DNA of 64,000 nucleotides from Rhea pennata (lineage: Eukaryota; Chordata; Aves; Rheiformes; Rheidae): assembly GCF_028389875.1 (NCBI RefSeq), contig NC_084671.1:1620501-1684500 (forward strand). The letters are read 5' to 3'. The notes under the pieces are model-generated. The model saw only the letters and a list, made by a program, of their open reading frames with translations. It was not told the origin of the DNA and did no database searches. The position numbers and the translations under genes are program-made. Position 1 is the first letter of the stretch. Every line of letters starts with the position of its first letter. Positions 1-14,300 of the stretch are shown here, piece by piece.

Positions 1-636
1 CCCGCTGACTGCAGAGGCAGAGCAGAAGGGTGCAGACACATATTGAATGCTGCGTCTACAAAACAGCTGGGAGAGATGGCCTTCAAAATACCCATATGAA
101 AGGCAATTAAATATCCAGTTATTATTACAGGGAAAATACACAAGAAGGGAAACTGCAGGCCCCAAGCTACACACAATTTGTATCCATCTGCAAAATACTT
201 TCAGCTGGAATGGGGGGGGGAAAGGATGGCAGTGGAATATTTTAAATACAATTATTTGTATTGCTATGATGAGTATCTTAGAAACCATGCTAACATACAC
301 AAAGTGATTGAGCAGCATTCTACTCTGGCAAAACTTTACTGAAGACAGTTGTTTTACATCAATGATGAATTTAGCTTTGTATAGATTGGTTTCATTGCGT
401 ACTGTAAACAGTCTCCCTTTTTTGGACTTTTGATTTTGGCATGAATTCTAAGGTGATTACAGGAAAAATAACTGAGGTCAAGTCATATCACATAATGAAG
501 CTTCCATCAATATCTATGATCATTATTTTATTTTCTGATTTCTTCTTCTGTCACTCATTTGTTCTACATAAACAGATCCATCACAGCTATACTCAGTTTT
601 AGACTGCTATAATCCTAGTAGATTTACTAGAATTCT

Positions 637-676
637 AAGGACATAAGGTTATATGTAAGGACATTAGGTTATATGT
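637..676. repeat. 20-bp tandem duplication (2 units, 1 mismatch)
   Basis: aaggacataaggttatatgt at 637-656 is followed directly by the same unit with one A-to-T change at 657-676. Confidence 0.9.
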
Positions 677-3521
677 AATATTCCATTAGACTCATGGGGG
701 TAAGTATAGGGAAGCAGAGTTTCCCAGATATTTACTGACTATTAATAATAACAAACCATTTTTGTTTTCCATAAAACTGAATCAAGCAAAACTATCTCAG
801 TTTAAAGATGTAATACTAGCATTTCCAAACAAAGCTTATTGAAAATAAGTAGAAACTGCTGCAAAAGCAGCTATTTTTCATAAATAATCAGAAAATTCAA
901 ATGATCATGCTGGTATTTGTCCACTGTCTGCAGCTTTGCTCTTTTTCATTCCTCAAGGGGCTTGCAGATTTATTTGGGGAACTGAAGGGAGAAAAAATTA
1001 AAAAAATTAAAAACCTCTGCAAATCTGCTACAAATTATACAGTGTTTTCTCCAGCAAAAACATTGCTAGTTTGTCTACTTCAACTGTTGCATCCTTTCAG
1101 GTACAATTTGCCAATATCTTAAAAAAATTAAATGATGCAATCAAGTATATTTCTGCACCTCAGAGGCAGCGATGGGGACGTAGCCCCCAGTTCTGTTCCT
1201 TTCCATCATATGTCTATTATCTAGTCGCACTCCTCCAAATGACAGAGCTGAGCAGAGTGAAGTGTCCTTATCTATACTAAGAGTCATTTTGATCTGACAT
1301 TTATCCATTATTATCTATTCCTTTTGCAATTCAAACTTGTTTCAGACCTTTTCTATTAAGCCTTATTTTCCTCTTCATAAAGCCTGCAAAATTAGCCACA
1401 GCCAGCACTACATTCTTGACTATTATTGCCAGGAAGGAGACAAGGTATTATCCGAACATCATGACAGGACATCAATTAATAAATTATTTCCTTTTTGCAC
1501 ATGCCTAAGATAATTTTGGAAGTACTTAGCAGAAATATTGAAACCCACCTGTGCTTCAATCAGTTTGTACTCTCAGTTTCCAGGTTCTTCTGTTTCTGAA
1601 TGTATGATGAGATACTTCAAAACAAGTGCTTTTTATTGTACCATTTTCAGTTCTGCAGAAACAACAGAAATGAAGAGCTTTGTCTTACCACTTACATGAG
1701 CTCCATACAAGTCTCTGCTGGAGGCAGGGAATTCATCTCTGAGTGATCTGAAGGAAGGATCAGACTCACACTTTCTACAACAGGAGCACAGGACAGGAAA
1801 GGATTTATGGGGACTGCAAGCTCCTCTCTCCTGCTGTAAAAGCAGCTCTGTGGTAACATCTTTTTCGTAAGCTTTAGCATCATCTTAACATCAGCAGAAC
1901 TTCTGACATCTGCCACTTTCACTGTAAAGCCATTATGGAACTTCCCACTGGTGGTTTTCTGGAGGCTGTGGCAGTACTCACCGCATCTGCACAACTGTGT
2001 GTATTTTGCAATGCAGGCTCAACTAGCCCCCTCAGGAAATAAAATTCCACAAACTAGTTAGAGGACTTCCACTGGTCTCTAGAGATCATTTTGATCAAAT
2101 GATTATGCTAATAACTGAAACAGCAAGTTCTTTGAATACTGAAGTTTTCTGGTACTGGATATGTTGTTTGACTGCTGACTTTTGCCAATCTTCTGCGTTC
2201 TTGAGCAAGCCAATTCTCCTTAAAAATGCTCATTTTTCCCCAAGCACTACATAAAGAAACTTCATTTGGTTATTGCTCATCCAAAATGAGTATACTCTTA
2301 AAATAGAACTCATGCCTATATAGCATTTTATGCTATGTGTCGTGAACGATTCAGTGTATTACGTAATTCTGAGAGACAAGAATAAAATGTGAGCTTTCCT
2401 TTCTTTTTCTAGCTTTGGTATGGAACAATAGACTTTTTGGGACAGGATCCAAACTGTTGTAGAAAGAAATATGATTCTGTTCCTTACATAATATATTTAT
2501 TTTTAAAAAACCTCTCTGATGCAATAACTTCATTGGCTGCATAGCTGTTCCTGTAAGAATCTTATCTGTTGTGGTTCTGCTAATTATATATATACATCTG
2601 ATCTAATGGAAATAATTTCTACCAGGAACCATGTATTCCTAACAAGACAATTTGACCTTCACAAATTGGGATCTTTCCAGGCCTAGTTGCTTTAAGCAAG
2701 GACAGAGAGTCATTGCTGTTTGCAAGAGTTTTGATAACTACTACCCTAATTTAGCTGCAAACATAGTGCAAAATAAGTTTTGTTCCACAAGTCTAAAGTG
2801 TGAGCATCAGGGATACAAAATTTGTAACTACATAAAAATGTACTGTGACAATTTAATATGGACATTGATTTAAACAACACATTGACTGGAATGGAAGAAT
2901 GAACAGTAGACAAATTCTACAATAGGTCACAGTCAGCCAGAAAAAGCATGGGGACAGTTTTGAAAGATAAAAAAGGGACAATATACAATGCTTAAGAAAA
3001 AACATGGAGATTGATTCATGGCAAATAACTGACTGTCCACTTTTTTGCCTGCTGAAGAAAGAATACACAAAAAAACCAATTTCCTCATTTTAAAGTTGTA
3101 TTTCAAATTACATTATAATTTGTGCTTTCTTCTCTTTTTTTGTACTGGGATGATGAAATGCTCAAAATTCAGATTTATACTGTGATGGTTAATTGCATCA
3201 GTCACATAATACAGATGCTGAATAAGTATCTTTTTTTTTAGCCTTCAGTTCATTGAGGTACTCAGCGTTTTTTTCTCACTTAAAGCAATCCTTTGAACAG
3301 TCTTGTTGACTTCAGGACTACTAACTGTTCAAAGTTAGAAATGCACTTTAAATACTTGAAATTTCTTCAGTGTTTTAAGTGAATTAGGGCCAAAATTAGA
3401 AGAAGGAACTGAGGACGGCTGTGAGTCTTTCCAGAAGAGAAAGCAATTTTAAGGGAAAAACACTACTAGTGTTTAAGGAGATATTAAGTTCTCTCTTCTT
3501 GGGACCAATGTGGACTTTGCC

Positions 3522-3569
3522 AAAAGAAAAAAAAAGGAAAAGAAAAGAAAAGGAAAGGAAAGAAAAAAG
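3522..3569. repeat. Purine-rich (A/G) simple repeat
   Basis: AAAAG/AAAGG units over about 48 bases; simple sequence. Confidence 0.85.
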
Positions 3570-6500
3570 ACAGGCTGCTATTGGATTCACTGGCTGAAAG
3601 TTATGAATACAGTTGTTCAAAAATCCATGGTGTTCACCAGAGGTGGCACACACAGTTAGCTGCGGAGAGGGGCAAGAGCCTTTGCAGGCTGTTTAATTGT
3701 TTTTGTGCCAAAGCTTTGGTGCAGGCTTTGAAGGAACAATGTCCCTAGCTGTGTTCAAAAGTATGCTACCTCATATTACAAAAACAAAGTGCATTATTCT
3801 ACTGATCCCTATCTTTTGGCTAGTCCCACACTTACACAAAGGAATTGTATATGCCTGCCATCGTTAGAAAGACATGATGACATCTTTATCCAAGCCGTTT
3901 AACTGCTTCTGCACCGAAACTGTCCTGGAAGACATGGGGGGGTTGTTGCTGCTGCAGTGTCAGCTGGCACCTGGTCATGCAAAAGCCTCAGGTGTGGTGT
4001 CCGCTCTCGACTCACCTTGGGCACCAACATCTGAGCAGCTGAGCGGCCACAGAGACTGAACGCCTCGGCAGCAGTTACAGCCAGATTCCAATCAAAAGAG
4101 AACAAAAAGAAAAATCAAGCCAATGCTAGCAGAAATGTATTTGTACAGTGCTGTAAAAGGTTGAGGCTTTCCAGTGGGCTAACTGAACACCAGGGCCACA
4201 AGGCCTACAGATGCACTACCACAGTGTGCTCCTGGCAATTTGCTTTGCTTTAAGAACAGTGGGCACAAATCTAACCTCAGAGACTGATGTATCTCCAAAT
4301 CCCTCAGTCCACCCGTCATCTTATTTTAGTACACTCACTTTAGTACAGTAAGTAGAAACCCACTGCATTTGCTCCATTCAGCTATGACGGAGCCATAGAT
4401 AAACAGCTGAGCTTCATTAGCTTCATGTGGCCTCTCCCTGACTTAGTGCTGCTTTCCTAGGCAATAAGTTAGGGAGAAGATTTAGCTATAAACAATCAGG
4501 TATCACCTCAGTAAGTTTGCACTCTTTCCATTTTGCACAAGATACAGCATTTCTTCATAATACAGCCCCCTCTGAGGAATGCTAGGAATACAACAGGGAA
4601 AGCAAATGTAATCAGCTTAGTAACACAAATACAGATATACCTGCTCGTGCTACTCCTACTGAATTTGAATACTTTATCATATGATGTTCAAGAAAGAAGA
4701 CACTCAGAACATCTTCTAAAAATACTGACCATTCTCCTATGGGAATTGGCAATATTTATTGTTTAAATAAATGTATAAAAATGTTTAGACCACATTTTGA
4801 TCTACGCAATTTTATCAAGCATGTAGCTATCAAGTATTAGAACATCAAATTTCTATTTTTGTTAGGTATACTTCTAACATCTAAAAATCTACATGCAGCA
4901 TTAAGCAGACTGCCAAAGGAATGCTTTCAGTTTTTCAAATCCCATATGATGCACATAAATAATGGATGGCTACGTTGCTTTATAATAGATTAGAGGGATG
5001 TTGTGGAGAATATCAGCTAATCTTTGCAGAAAGAATGCTCCAACTAATATACTCCTTATAGTTTTGCAATATTAGTACTTGCTTTAAAAAAACCCATATT
5101 TTAAAGCCATTTTCCTTAAAAAAAATTACTAATAAATCAAAAGCTGTATTTATACGTCTTGGATTATTTTATTACTTTGCTATACTCTCTCAAGGCCAAC
5201 AGACTAATGTATGTGAGTCTATACCAGATTACAGCATTCACAAAAAATATATATTTATGGATAGACTTGTGTAGGGAGATGCCTTTCTTATTAGTCATAC
5301 TAGTCTTAAGATGCTCCCTTAAAAAATTGCCAGAGATTACTTTCGCTGACATTTACATATGAAAATAAAGACTGATTGTTGACTTATTTGATAGCTATGA
5401 AATTGAGACACTAAAGATTGTAGTATTAAAACTTCAAATCCACACAGTTCCCTAGGGCTTATGGTATACATATATTTCTCTTGGCATGATCAAGAACACC
5501 ACTTCAGCTGAATACTGAAGTATCTGTTAATAACATCTAATAATAAAGCCATAAATGTAATGGGGAGCATTACCGCTTGGAGAAATGGCATTATCAATGT
5601 ACACATTTATATGTGTGATTTCATTTCTTAATTTGTTCCCCACTGGTGTGTAAAAATAATGTCAAGTAAAGATTTGGGTCTTTCGTCCTTGCATGGTTTC
5701 ATTTCAATGGCTGCTGAGTGATTGGTAAATACCTTTTTGACTGGCACAAGGATAATTGCTGTGAATAAATCTGCCTGACAGATACTTTATGAAAAGTTAT
5801 CTCAGCTGGAGATGTTAGTTCTTAGTACTGAGCTTAGACCACTAGAAGGCAAGGTGCCCTATAAAATGATAGTGTGCAAGGCAATACCAGATTTCAAAGC
5901 TGCCATTTCAGCAGCTATAGTCTCAATGAGAAGCACCGTCGCAAAAGGATTTCCAGCCTGTTCTTACAGTCTGCTGAGATTGCTGACAACTGTCTTGCCC
6001 CACATCACATGGGGTGAATTGCAATACGTGAATGAAGAGCTCAACATACTTTACTGCAGATATTTGGAGGCAGAAAGCAGCTCTGGAGTCCTGTCCTACC
6101 AAGTGCTGTGCATCTTTGCCTGCCACTGATCTTAGCGGCATGCTGGATACTAAACACCTCCCAGGAATAGCCCAGCAACCAAAGCTATTAAGCTCAGGGT
6201 CAATGATAGGACGAGCTTCAGATATTCCATACAAAAACTTTGCTGATTTTCTTACCCTTCAGTGATTATTGTTCAGGAAGGAAAACCAACCCAATCATAT
6301 GCACTATAAATTATGAGATTTATGACTTGGGAAATGTCAGCCTTCTGGAGACTGAATTGTAAGATTTATACATTAGTGCAACCTGCTGGTGTAGTCTTTA
6401 CTGTGACAGCTGAAGAAAAATTGGCATTTCCCTCATAATTTAAAGGTATTTAATGTGTCACACAGTCAGATTTGCACTGAATTGAAACTTCCTATCCAAG

Positions 6501-6610
6501 CTGCTAAGCCAAAGTTAAAATTCCAGCTTTATCATGCTGTATTTTCTATGTGATTTTTCTACTATCCCAAAAACATGAAGTTAACAGTTATTCCCATTCC
6601 ACATCTTTGG

Positions 6611-6692
6611 ATCATAGGATCATAGACTCGGTAAGGTTGGTAGGGACCTCCGGAGATCATCTAGTCCAACCTCCCTGCTCAGCAGGGTCACC
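6611..6692 (-). mobile_element. CR1 LINE, extreme 3' end only (about 80 bp)
   Basis: Reverse complement of the last ~80 bases of CR1: ATCATAGACTCGGTAAGGTT, then the 'gatcatctagtccaacctcc' block and CTGCTCAGCAGGGTCACCT. It is very close to the copies at 8188 and 22900, so the same subfamily, severely 5'-truncated. Confidence 0.93.
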
Positions 6693-8187
6693 TACTGATA
6701 AGAAAATGGAATATGTAGTGCTCCCTGTACAGAGCAAACAGCCTAAGGAAGAGGACTCCGATATGGGTACAGGAAGATGCATTCAGCAGTGACTAGATGC
6801 CAGATTTGTAACCTTTTGCTCTGCCCCATTATGCTGGCAAAAGCCACAAGCTAACCCAGAGAGACAGAATCCGAGTACAATTGCAATATCTGCCAATTAC
6901 CCATCTTCAAGCAGCCAACAGTGTTTCAAGACCCTACATCTCTTGGCCTTCCATTGATATCTGTCTGAACAAATCTTCCTCTCCTCAGATCTGCTGGATG
7001 TAGGGTGGCAGGCAAAAAGACAATATATTAAGGCACTCTGCTATTTTCACTGTTTTGGAATTTTTTTTCCCAAATTCTTAAACTGAAGACTAGCAACTAA
7101 TTTAATGGTAGCAAAGATAAAACTAAAATAAGGAACTCGCAATGTCTAACTGGCCTGGATAAAACTGAATGCATATTACTCTTCCTACTCTGGGAAGCTG
7201 GGAGAGACCCCCAGGGCTGAGCAGGACGAGCACCGGGGCAGCAGTGGGGCCTTCCCCCTTCCTTGGGGCAGCACAAGAGCAGAGGTAGGGAAATAGGTAA
7301 CCAATAGGTTACTTCACAGGTAACTTCACTGCTTGTGTCTTTCCCTGGTTTGTAATGGGGTCATTCTTTCAAGTAAAGTTTAAACAGCCTTCCTATTTTT
7401 TCTTTAGTACTCAGGATTAAATCTTTAGCCTTTCAGCTTTTTGTACCATATCATACTCAAATGGGCAGCAAAAGCTTCCTTCAGTGTGGATGAGCTCAGG
7501 AGGCAGCAGTGGGAGGAGGCCAAGAGCAACGTGGGACACTCCAACAAGAGGTAACTATAGCAGACCAGTAACTGGGGATCACTATTCTCAAGTACGTGAT
7601 CTTTGCCACGATGCCCTGGCAGTACCTACACAAAGAGATGGAATCTGCTGAATATTAAATGACATTTTTGTTTCATTGTTTAAACTCCTCAAAAGCAGTA
7701 ACTGTGAACTGCTCAGCTGTGATGCATATTCCAGTTCTTGGTTCAGCTCCGAATTTCCCAGTTGAAAACAACTTACTTGATTGAAGATACTGCATTCAAA
7801 AACAAATGCTTGCTTGTATGATTTCAGCTCATGTGCTAAACAAAGTCATACATAGGCTGAAAATATTTTTATTTGGTCTTGCTATGTCCTCTGAAAGAAC
7901 ATTAGATCATGCCAGCAAGGAACACAATGGCAAAACACAAACTGAAAAAAAAAGTCATTAGCATAAATTAGGAAAGATTTTATAAATGCTGCATTTAACT
8001 AAGATTTAAATATTTTTTTTCTTGATCTGATCAATTTTTATCAACTGTAAATATTGGGTAAAATGAAGAACGATGATTTCACTGCCTCTTTAGAACAAAA
8101 TGAAAGACTTTTTCAGAGGGTTTGTTCTACATTTTCCCTTGTATTAAAAAACAAACAAAAAAACCCAATACAACTTAGTGTAAGCCA
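6693..8187. other. Intergenic DNA with a short coding-like relic
   Basis: AT-rich except for about 7465-7656, where two short peptide-like stretches occur in different frames (see findings). Nothing else recognised. Confidence 0.6.
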
Positions 8188-8900
8188 ATCATAGAATCAC
8201 AGAATCAGTAAGGTTGGCAGGGACCTCTGAAGATCATCTAGTCCAACCTCCCTGCTCAGCAGGGTCACCTAGAGCATGGTAGACAGGGTTGCATCCAGGC
8301 GGGCCTTGAAGATCTCCAGAGAAGGAGACTCCACAACCTCCCTGGGCAACCTGGTCCAGTGCTCTGTCACTCTCACAGGGAAGAAATTCCCCCTCACGGT
8401 CAGGCGGAGCTTCCTGTGCTTCAATTTCTGCCCATTGCCTCTTGTCCTGTCACACGGGGCAACTGAAAAGAGTTTGGCCCCGTCCCCTTCACACCCTCCC
8501 TTCAGGTACTTGCACACATTGATGAGATCCCTCCTCAGTCTGCTCTTCCCCAGGCTAAACAGGCCCAGCTCTCGCAGCCGTTCCTCCTAGGGCAGATGCT
8601 CCAGCCCTCTGATCATCCTCGTAGCCCTATGCTGGACTCTCCCCAGTAGCTCCATGTCTCTCTGGTACTGGGGAGCCCAGAACTGGATAGAGGACTCGAG
8701 ATGAGGCCTCAGCAGGGCTGAGCAGAGGGGCAGGATCACCTCCCTCCACCTGCTGGCAACACTCTTCCCAATGCACCCCAAGATACCATTGGCCTTCTTG
8801 GCCACAAGGGCACATTGCTGGCTCATGGTCAACTTGTCATCCACCAGCACTCCCAGGTCCTTCTCTGCAGAGCTGCTCTCCAGAAGGTCAGCCCCAATCC
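8188..8900 (-). mobile_element. CR1 LINE, 5'-truncated, 0.7 kb
   Basis: In reverse complement it matches the last 0.7 kb of the copy at 20673-22900 almost base for base, including the peptides [19 protein letters not shown] and [17 protein letters not shown]. One in-frame stop (around 8588-8590) separates two open segments. The element's 3' end is at about 8188 (CR1 terminal repeat, reverse complement), and its 5' truncation point is around 8900. Confidence 0.95.
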
Positions 8901-11174
8901 CGGTATTTGTTTCCAGAAGTCATGCACCCTAAACTCCACCTTTCCCATCAAAAAACTCTGTGGTTATCTTTGCTCTTATCCTTATGGATGAGGATTCCAT
9001 TTTCCTAAAAACTAGGAAAAGCAAGCACAAGGTTGGCAGTTTGTGAAAGGGGACAAAATTTTAGGCCAGAACACAACTTCTGATTAAGCCAAAACATATT
9101 GAGGTCAGCAGAGAAATGAACTGTACCATTTGTGGTTTTAAAATTACCAGAACAAATTACTCATTAATTCCAAAAAAAAATTGCAAGCCTTGAAAGCCAT
9201 TAAAATGCACCCAGATTTCATCCAACTATAAATAAACTTTTCCAAAACACTCAGCAGTATACTCTTACAATTGACAGCTTTGACAGTATTGTCATGCACA
9301 GACTAAAAAAATCTTATTTGCAACAATGAAAACAGCTTTACTGTGCTAGATATGTACCTGTAAACACTAGGTCCTTACAGAAGTGGCAACATGAAGAGCA
9401 GCAGCTCCTGCGCCAGTGCTACATTACCCTCTGGTGACAGACGATGGAACTTCAGCACTGCGAGGAATCCAGATTGTGTTCTGTTGCCTTAGTCAACTGA
9501 GACACTGGAGCTGCATGAATGAAAAAAGTATTTCAAGAAACTAAATGTCCTGTACTCGCTTAACTTCTCTCAAAGAAGATGTGTTTATTGTTCTTGGGCT
9601 CTGAAAAGCTGATGAGTGTTTCCTCACTCTGGAGCGTCTTTATCCATTTTGAAGAACCTTACTACAATTACATGACATTTAGTGGGGCATCAGAACCACA
9701 CTATTTTCAATCTACAGTGCTGTGAACATAAGCCTGAAGATACTCAGAAATGACTGAGCACTAGCACTTTTGCTACTGTCCAGATCACTAAGTAGCTAGG
9801 AGCAACATGGCCAAAGAGAAACACAAATTTTGGTGTTCGTTAACTTTATTCCTTTCTCATTACTGCAGGTTCGTTCTTTTCTGAAAATGTATTTTACTCC
9901 AGACTGTGTTCCCAGAATTTGCCATCTATGTTCTTTTACCTTCTACACCTCAGGGCATATCTGTTATCACAAATGAACACAGGTCAACACTGTCCAATTA
10001 GCCTCCTCTTCTCTAGAGCAGCCACAGACTATTTGCTGCTAGTTAAATCTGACTAACGCAGCCGGTTGAGGCTGTTCCCTAAGCAGCAGGCACAAACTTA
10101 ACTACATCTTCTTCCCTTGCTTCAGTCATGGTACGCAAAATTCATGACACTGAGTGCACTGTTCGGGTTAGCTTGAGCCGTTGGGATCATAATAAGATGT
10201 CCAACAAGAATCAGGCCCCACTACACAAAATTTTCTTCCCTGTTTAAGCAGCCCTCACAAGGCTGTGTCCCTGTGCACGCTGCTGTGCTGGCCTGGGGTG
10301 GGGGCTGCCAGCAGATGGCAACCCCACGACGCAGTCCTGGGTGGCCAAGCCACCGCCGTGCTGCTGCCCCACACCCAGGGTCTGCCAGCGCTCTCCTGCC
10401 CACCCATACAAACAGAAATACATACTTAATACGAGTTTTGTTTGTTAAACGCTTGAGGAACAGTTCCTTTTCCATTCCCTTGATAATATATTACAGTCAC
10501 ACACAACAGAAAATTTAAAATAATCACATCAGAAAAGATCCCAGTTTAATCAACATTTGGAATACTGCTCTTTTGCAGCACATTTCTTCAATGCTGCTAC
10601 CCTGGAAAATGTTTCCAGGCTCTACATTTCTGTTATACCACTTCTCTTAACCCTCCACGTCTTTTCATGGAGTAAAGAATAAACAATAAAATTCACCTGT
10701 TGTTGCTCAAAGAAATCAACATGTTTAGTAAAGCACCTGAAATGAAAAACCATGCCACAACTCAAATTGTGCCCTAACTAGCGTTAATGTTGGCTAGTTT
10801 AAAATCCATTTTACATAGACTCTTCTGATGGCATGTTCATAGTAAACGTTGTAGATGATAATACATACGAGATATATCCAGGGTTAGCATTTTGCATGTT
10901 TTCATTGCAATGCCAATTTTTTAATGGGCAACATCACAAGCAGATACTGAATTTTATTAAGACTACTAATCATTAGTCGCTTCAGATTGAAGGCTTACCT
11001 CGCTCACTGCTGAGCAGGGGCTGCAGGTAGCCTGCCTTCTGACCTGCCTCAGCTCGGGACCTGCCCTGCGTTTCCTTTCCTTAGCCACTCGGCAGCCTTC
11101 CAGCTCCAGGCCCTTCTCTACTCCCGAGTTCCACATCTTAGCCAGAGAGGCAGCAAAACCCTGGAAAAACCAAC
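8901..11174. other. Intergenic DNA, no gene recognised
   Basis: Mostly AT-rich. A GC-rich patch at about 10260-10410 and another at 10990-11150 have open frames but no recognisable protein; they may be old repeats. Confidence 0.6.
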
Positions 11175-11282
11175 TTTTTTTTTTTTTACCTTTTTTTTTT
11201 TTTTTTTTTTGAGGAAACTACATTTGAATAAGCTGCTACAAACACCTTCCCCCTCCCCCCCCAAAAAAGGGGGGGGGGGGAA
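11175..11282. repeat. Low-complexity cluster: poly(T), poly(C), poly(G)
   Basis: T13 (11175-11187), ACC, T20 (11191-11210), then after 44 bases C8-A6-G12 (11255-11280). The C8 and G12 runs can pair as a perfect stem with an A6 loop. Homopolymer lengths may be unreliable in the assembly. Confidence 0.9.
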
Positions 11283-11300
11283 GGAAAAGCATTTTTTTAT

Positions 11301-14300
11301 TTTTATTTCTAGATTATTCTACTTTGTTTTATCTGTGTATACACAATCAAGAAAATATCTATAATGCTAACAAAAGTGGTAGGAAAGGTGCAGGTTAGAG
11401 AAGCAGTATAATTTGGCTTTCTCTTGTCAGTCAAGCCTGATGGGTTTATAAAACCCTCATCCAAAATACAAAGATCAATGACTATTTTTTGTAAGGCCTT
11501 ACTTACACACACAGATTCACTGCTTTAATTACTCTGGTTTAAGTTAATTGCTGGAAAAATGTATGCAGAAATTCCTAGATCAAGAAAAGGCTTTGGTCAG
11601 ATGCAGTTTATTCTTGTTTCATTTATACTAAACTGAAATAAGCCATTCTTAAACCTCATAAAGAGTGTTATCTTTCCTACTGGTCTAACGGCTTTAAAAT
11701 TATGCTGTAAGTTACAAGGGCACATAGATAAGCCCCAAGGCTAGGACAAAGAGGGAAGGAAGGTATTTGGAGAATTTTTTTATGAGGAAAACCCCCTCTA
11801 AAAAGTCTTTTTCAGGAAAAAATATAATGAAGTTTAAATTCAAAATAAAGCAACATCTATGGAGAGTGTGAATTTGAGCTGCGCTTAGCACATGCAAGCA
11901 AGAGTCCTTCTGATGTACTAGTACTATTATTGGCAGACAACGAGAGGTTTGTTTTGTGGGTATACGTCAGAGCTACTGTGTAATTCTTTATCAGAGCACT
12001 GCTGCCTTTGCTAGTTCAGCAGATACCTGAACTAGTCAACAACTTTTTTAATGCAAAGGTTACAGTCACCAAACATGTTAGTCAGAATATTCCACTATGT
12101 CAGATGAATAATTACAAGTGTCACCAACTGCCAGCTACAGTTTAGAACATGCTGAAATCCCAAATGAAGCACAAATTCACTTATTTTTCCTCTCCAGAGA
12201 AACTGATGTTACTGATAATTGATTCAGGCATGTTCTTTGAATACTATATTTTAAACTATCTTGCACATAAATTATTCATGTAAAATGGAAATTGCAAAGT
12301 TCCAATGCTTCATTTTATATTAGCATATACATAAGAAAATAGAGGAGGTTTTTTAATTCCAAATACATCTGAAATTTTCAGACCTTCTCTAAGTGGATTT
12401 GATTTTTTCCTGTTAGCTATTTCTAAACAAGTAACTCCAAGTTTAAATGTTGTCAAATACCAAAAGATGTTTTCTTCTAAATGAATGCTAATTGAATTTG
12501 TAGTGTAGGTAATTACTTTAAATTCTGTGTATACTATATGAGATTCAAACTGAGACACAATTACTATTCAGTGTCATATGTCATATCTTTATCTTTCATC
12601 ATTGAAATATTAATATAGCTTTCTTAACTGTGTAAAATTAATACATTAATGATCTATAACGCACTGATCATTTCCTTGATTGCTCTTTCTGCAGCACTGA
12701 CAGCTCCTTTGCCCTTGAGCTTCTGAGAGCAAACCTCACTGCCCAGGTCCTAGTGTATCTAATGGAGACTGGTGTCCACATCCTGTAATGTTGTGCTGTA
12801 CCTCAGTCAGCAACATAGGAAGAGTCTGTATGTCAGTGCAGGATTTTGTAGTATGGCTCTGTGGGGGTTATTTTAAAATGAGCTCAGGTGAATTAGTGCT
12901 CATTAAATAGGATTCCAGAGGCCATCCACTATAACAGCGTCCTTCACACAAAATTTAATTTAATCTTCTTTGGATGTGACTTCTATGATTTCTCCCAGGA
13001 GCGAAGAATTGTCACAGACCATGCTACCCCACTGTCCTCTCTAACACAACTCTGCGGCAGCAGTACCTATGAAAAAACAATTCTGTCCATAAAGCCCATA
13101 CGTGCAGCAGCAACTGTCTCCTTAGGGAAAAAACAAAGAGAGCAAGAACCATAAAATTCAGATTTTAGGCAAATCGTACAATGACCTCAGAAAATGTGGC
13201 AGTACATATAGCAACAGCAGCATAAAGGACTTGCACAGAATAAAATAATTTTAAAAAACTAATTGTTTGGCCTTTGTCCTGTGCCTCACAACTGTCTAGA
13301 TGCCAGCTATAAAGAGGGCTATTGTGGCACCAGCTCATCTTAGACTGACTATGGATTAATCATCACATGGAAACAATTCTTAGTCAGTATTTGTCAGAAT
13401 TGCATTTATGGCAGCAACAGGTAAGAAAACTCTATTCCTTTCACTCATTGTCAGAGCCAATGTGGCACACGAGGCCTCGACTGACCTTATGGGGCAAATA
13501 ATTGGCAAGGTGTCATGTGTCAGGCGTGTACAGAAGACCTGTTTGATTTGCTGATGTGCAGCATAGCTTTAGTTGATGTATTTCTATTTAACTTCCATAA
13601 TGCACTTAGTGCTGCAAAATAACAGTACTGCAGTACTGCCACCGCCACCTGTCACACCCCATTAATTTCAATGGGTTTACTCCAAAACCATAATGTTAAA
13701 TATATATGTAAGTCTCTATAAGATCAGAGTTTTGGTCTCTATATACTATGCCCTGGACTCTAAAAGTAGAGCGATGAAATAAGAAAACACTCACAACTGA
13801 GATCTAAAACTATTATCCCAGAAAATGTCACGCAGGCTGCACTGGCATCCTGCTCCATGGCTGGAGCGGTTGCGATCGCAGGCATCATGGCACAGCACAC
13901 CTGTGTTCCCCATGCATCCTGTAACAGTGCTGTGTGACACAGCTGTGTTCGACCAGCCCCACAGACCTCCAGCAATGTTCAATTCCTCTTCTGTAAGTGC
14001 TGCTGAAACATCAATGTAAAATATGATCTATGTATCTGCACGTTTATAAGAGACTCCAGCTTCATTTGATGGAGCGGTAGAGGCAACAGTGTGAGGCTTA
14101 CATTGCACAAGAATCACACAAAAGTGTGAAATCATATCTGAACTGAATGGTAACTTTCTGAAGAGTACAAAAGAAACATAAGCCCTGGCACTGCATGGAC
14201 AGCTTCTTACTTAGCTCATTTTGACATTAAGTGTATTGACTGTTTTGTGTTTGGGACAGAGGAGCATCAGAGGGAATTTCCTGCTGTTAGAAATAAAACC

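Larger units (their letters stand above)
1..6610. other. Intergenic DNA, no gene recognised
   Basis: AT-rich. Open frames reach only 105 codons and none resembles a known protein or has consistent splice borders. I looked for the end of a convergent neighbour (MME lies downstream of PLCH1 in human) and did not recognise it. Confidence 0.65.
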
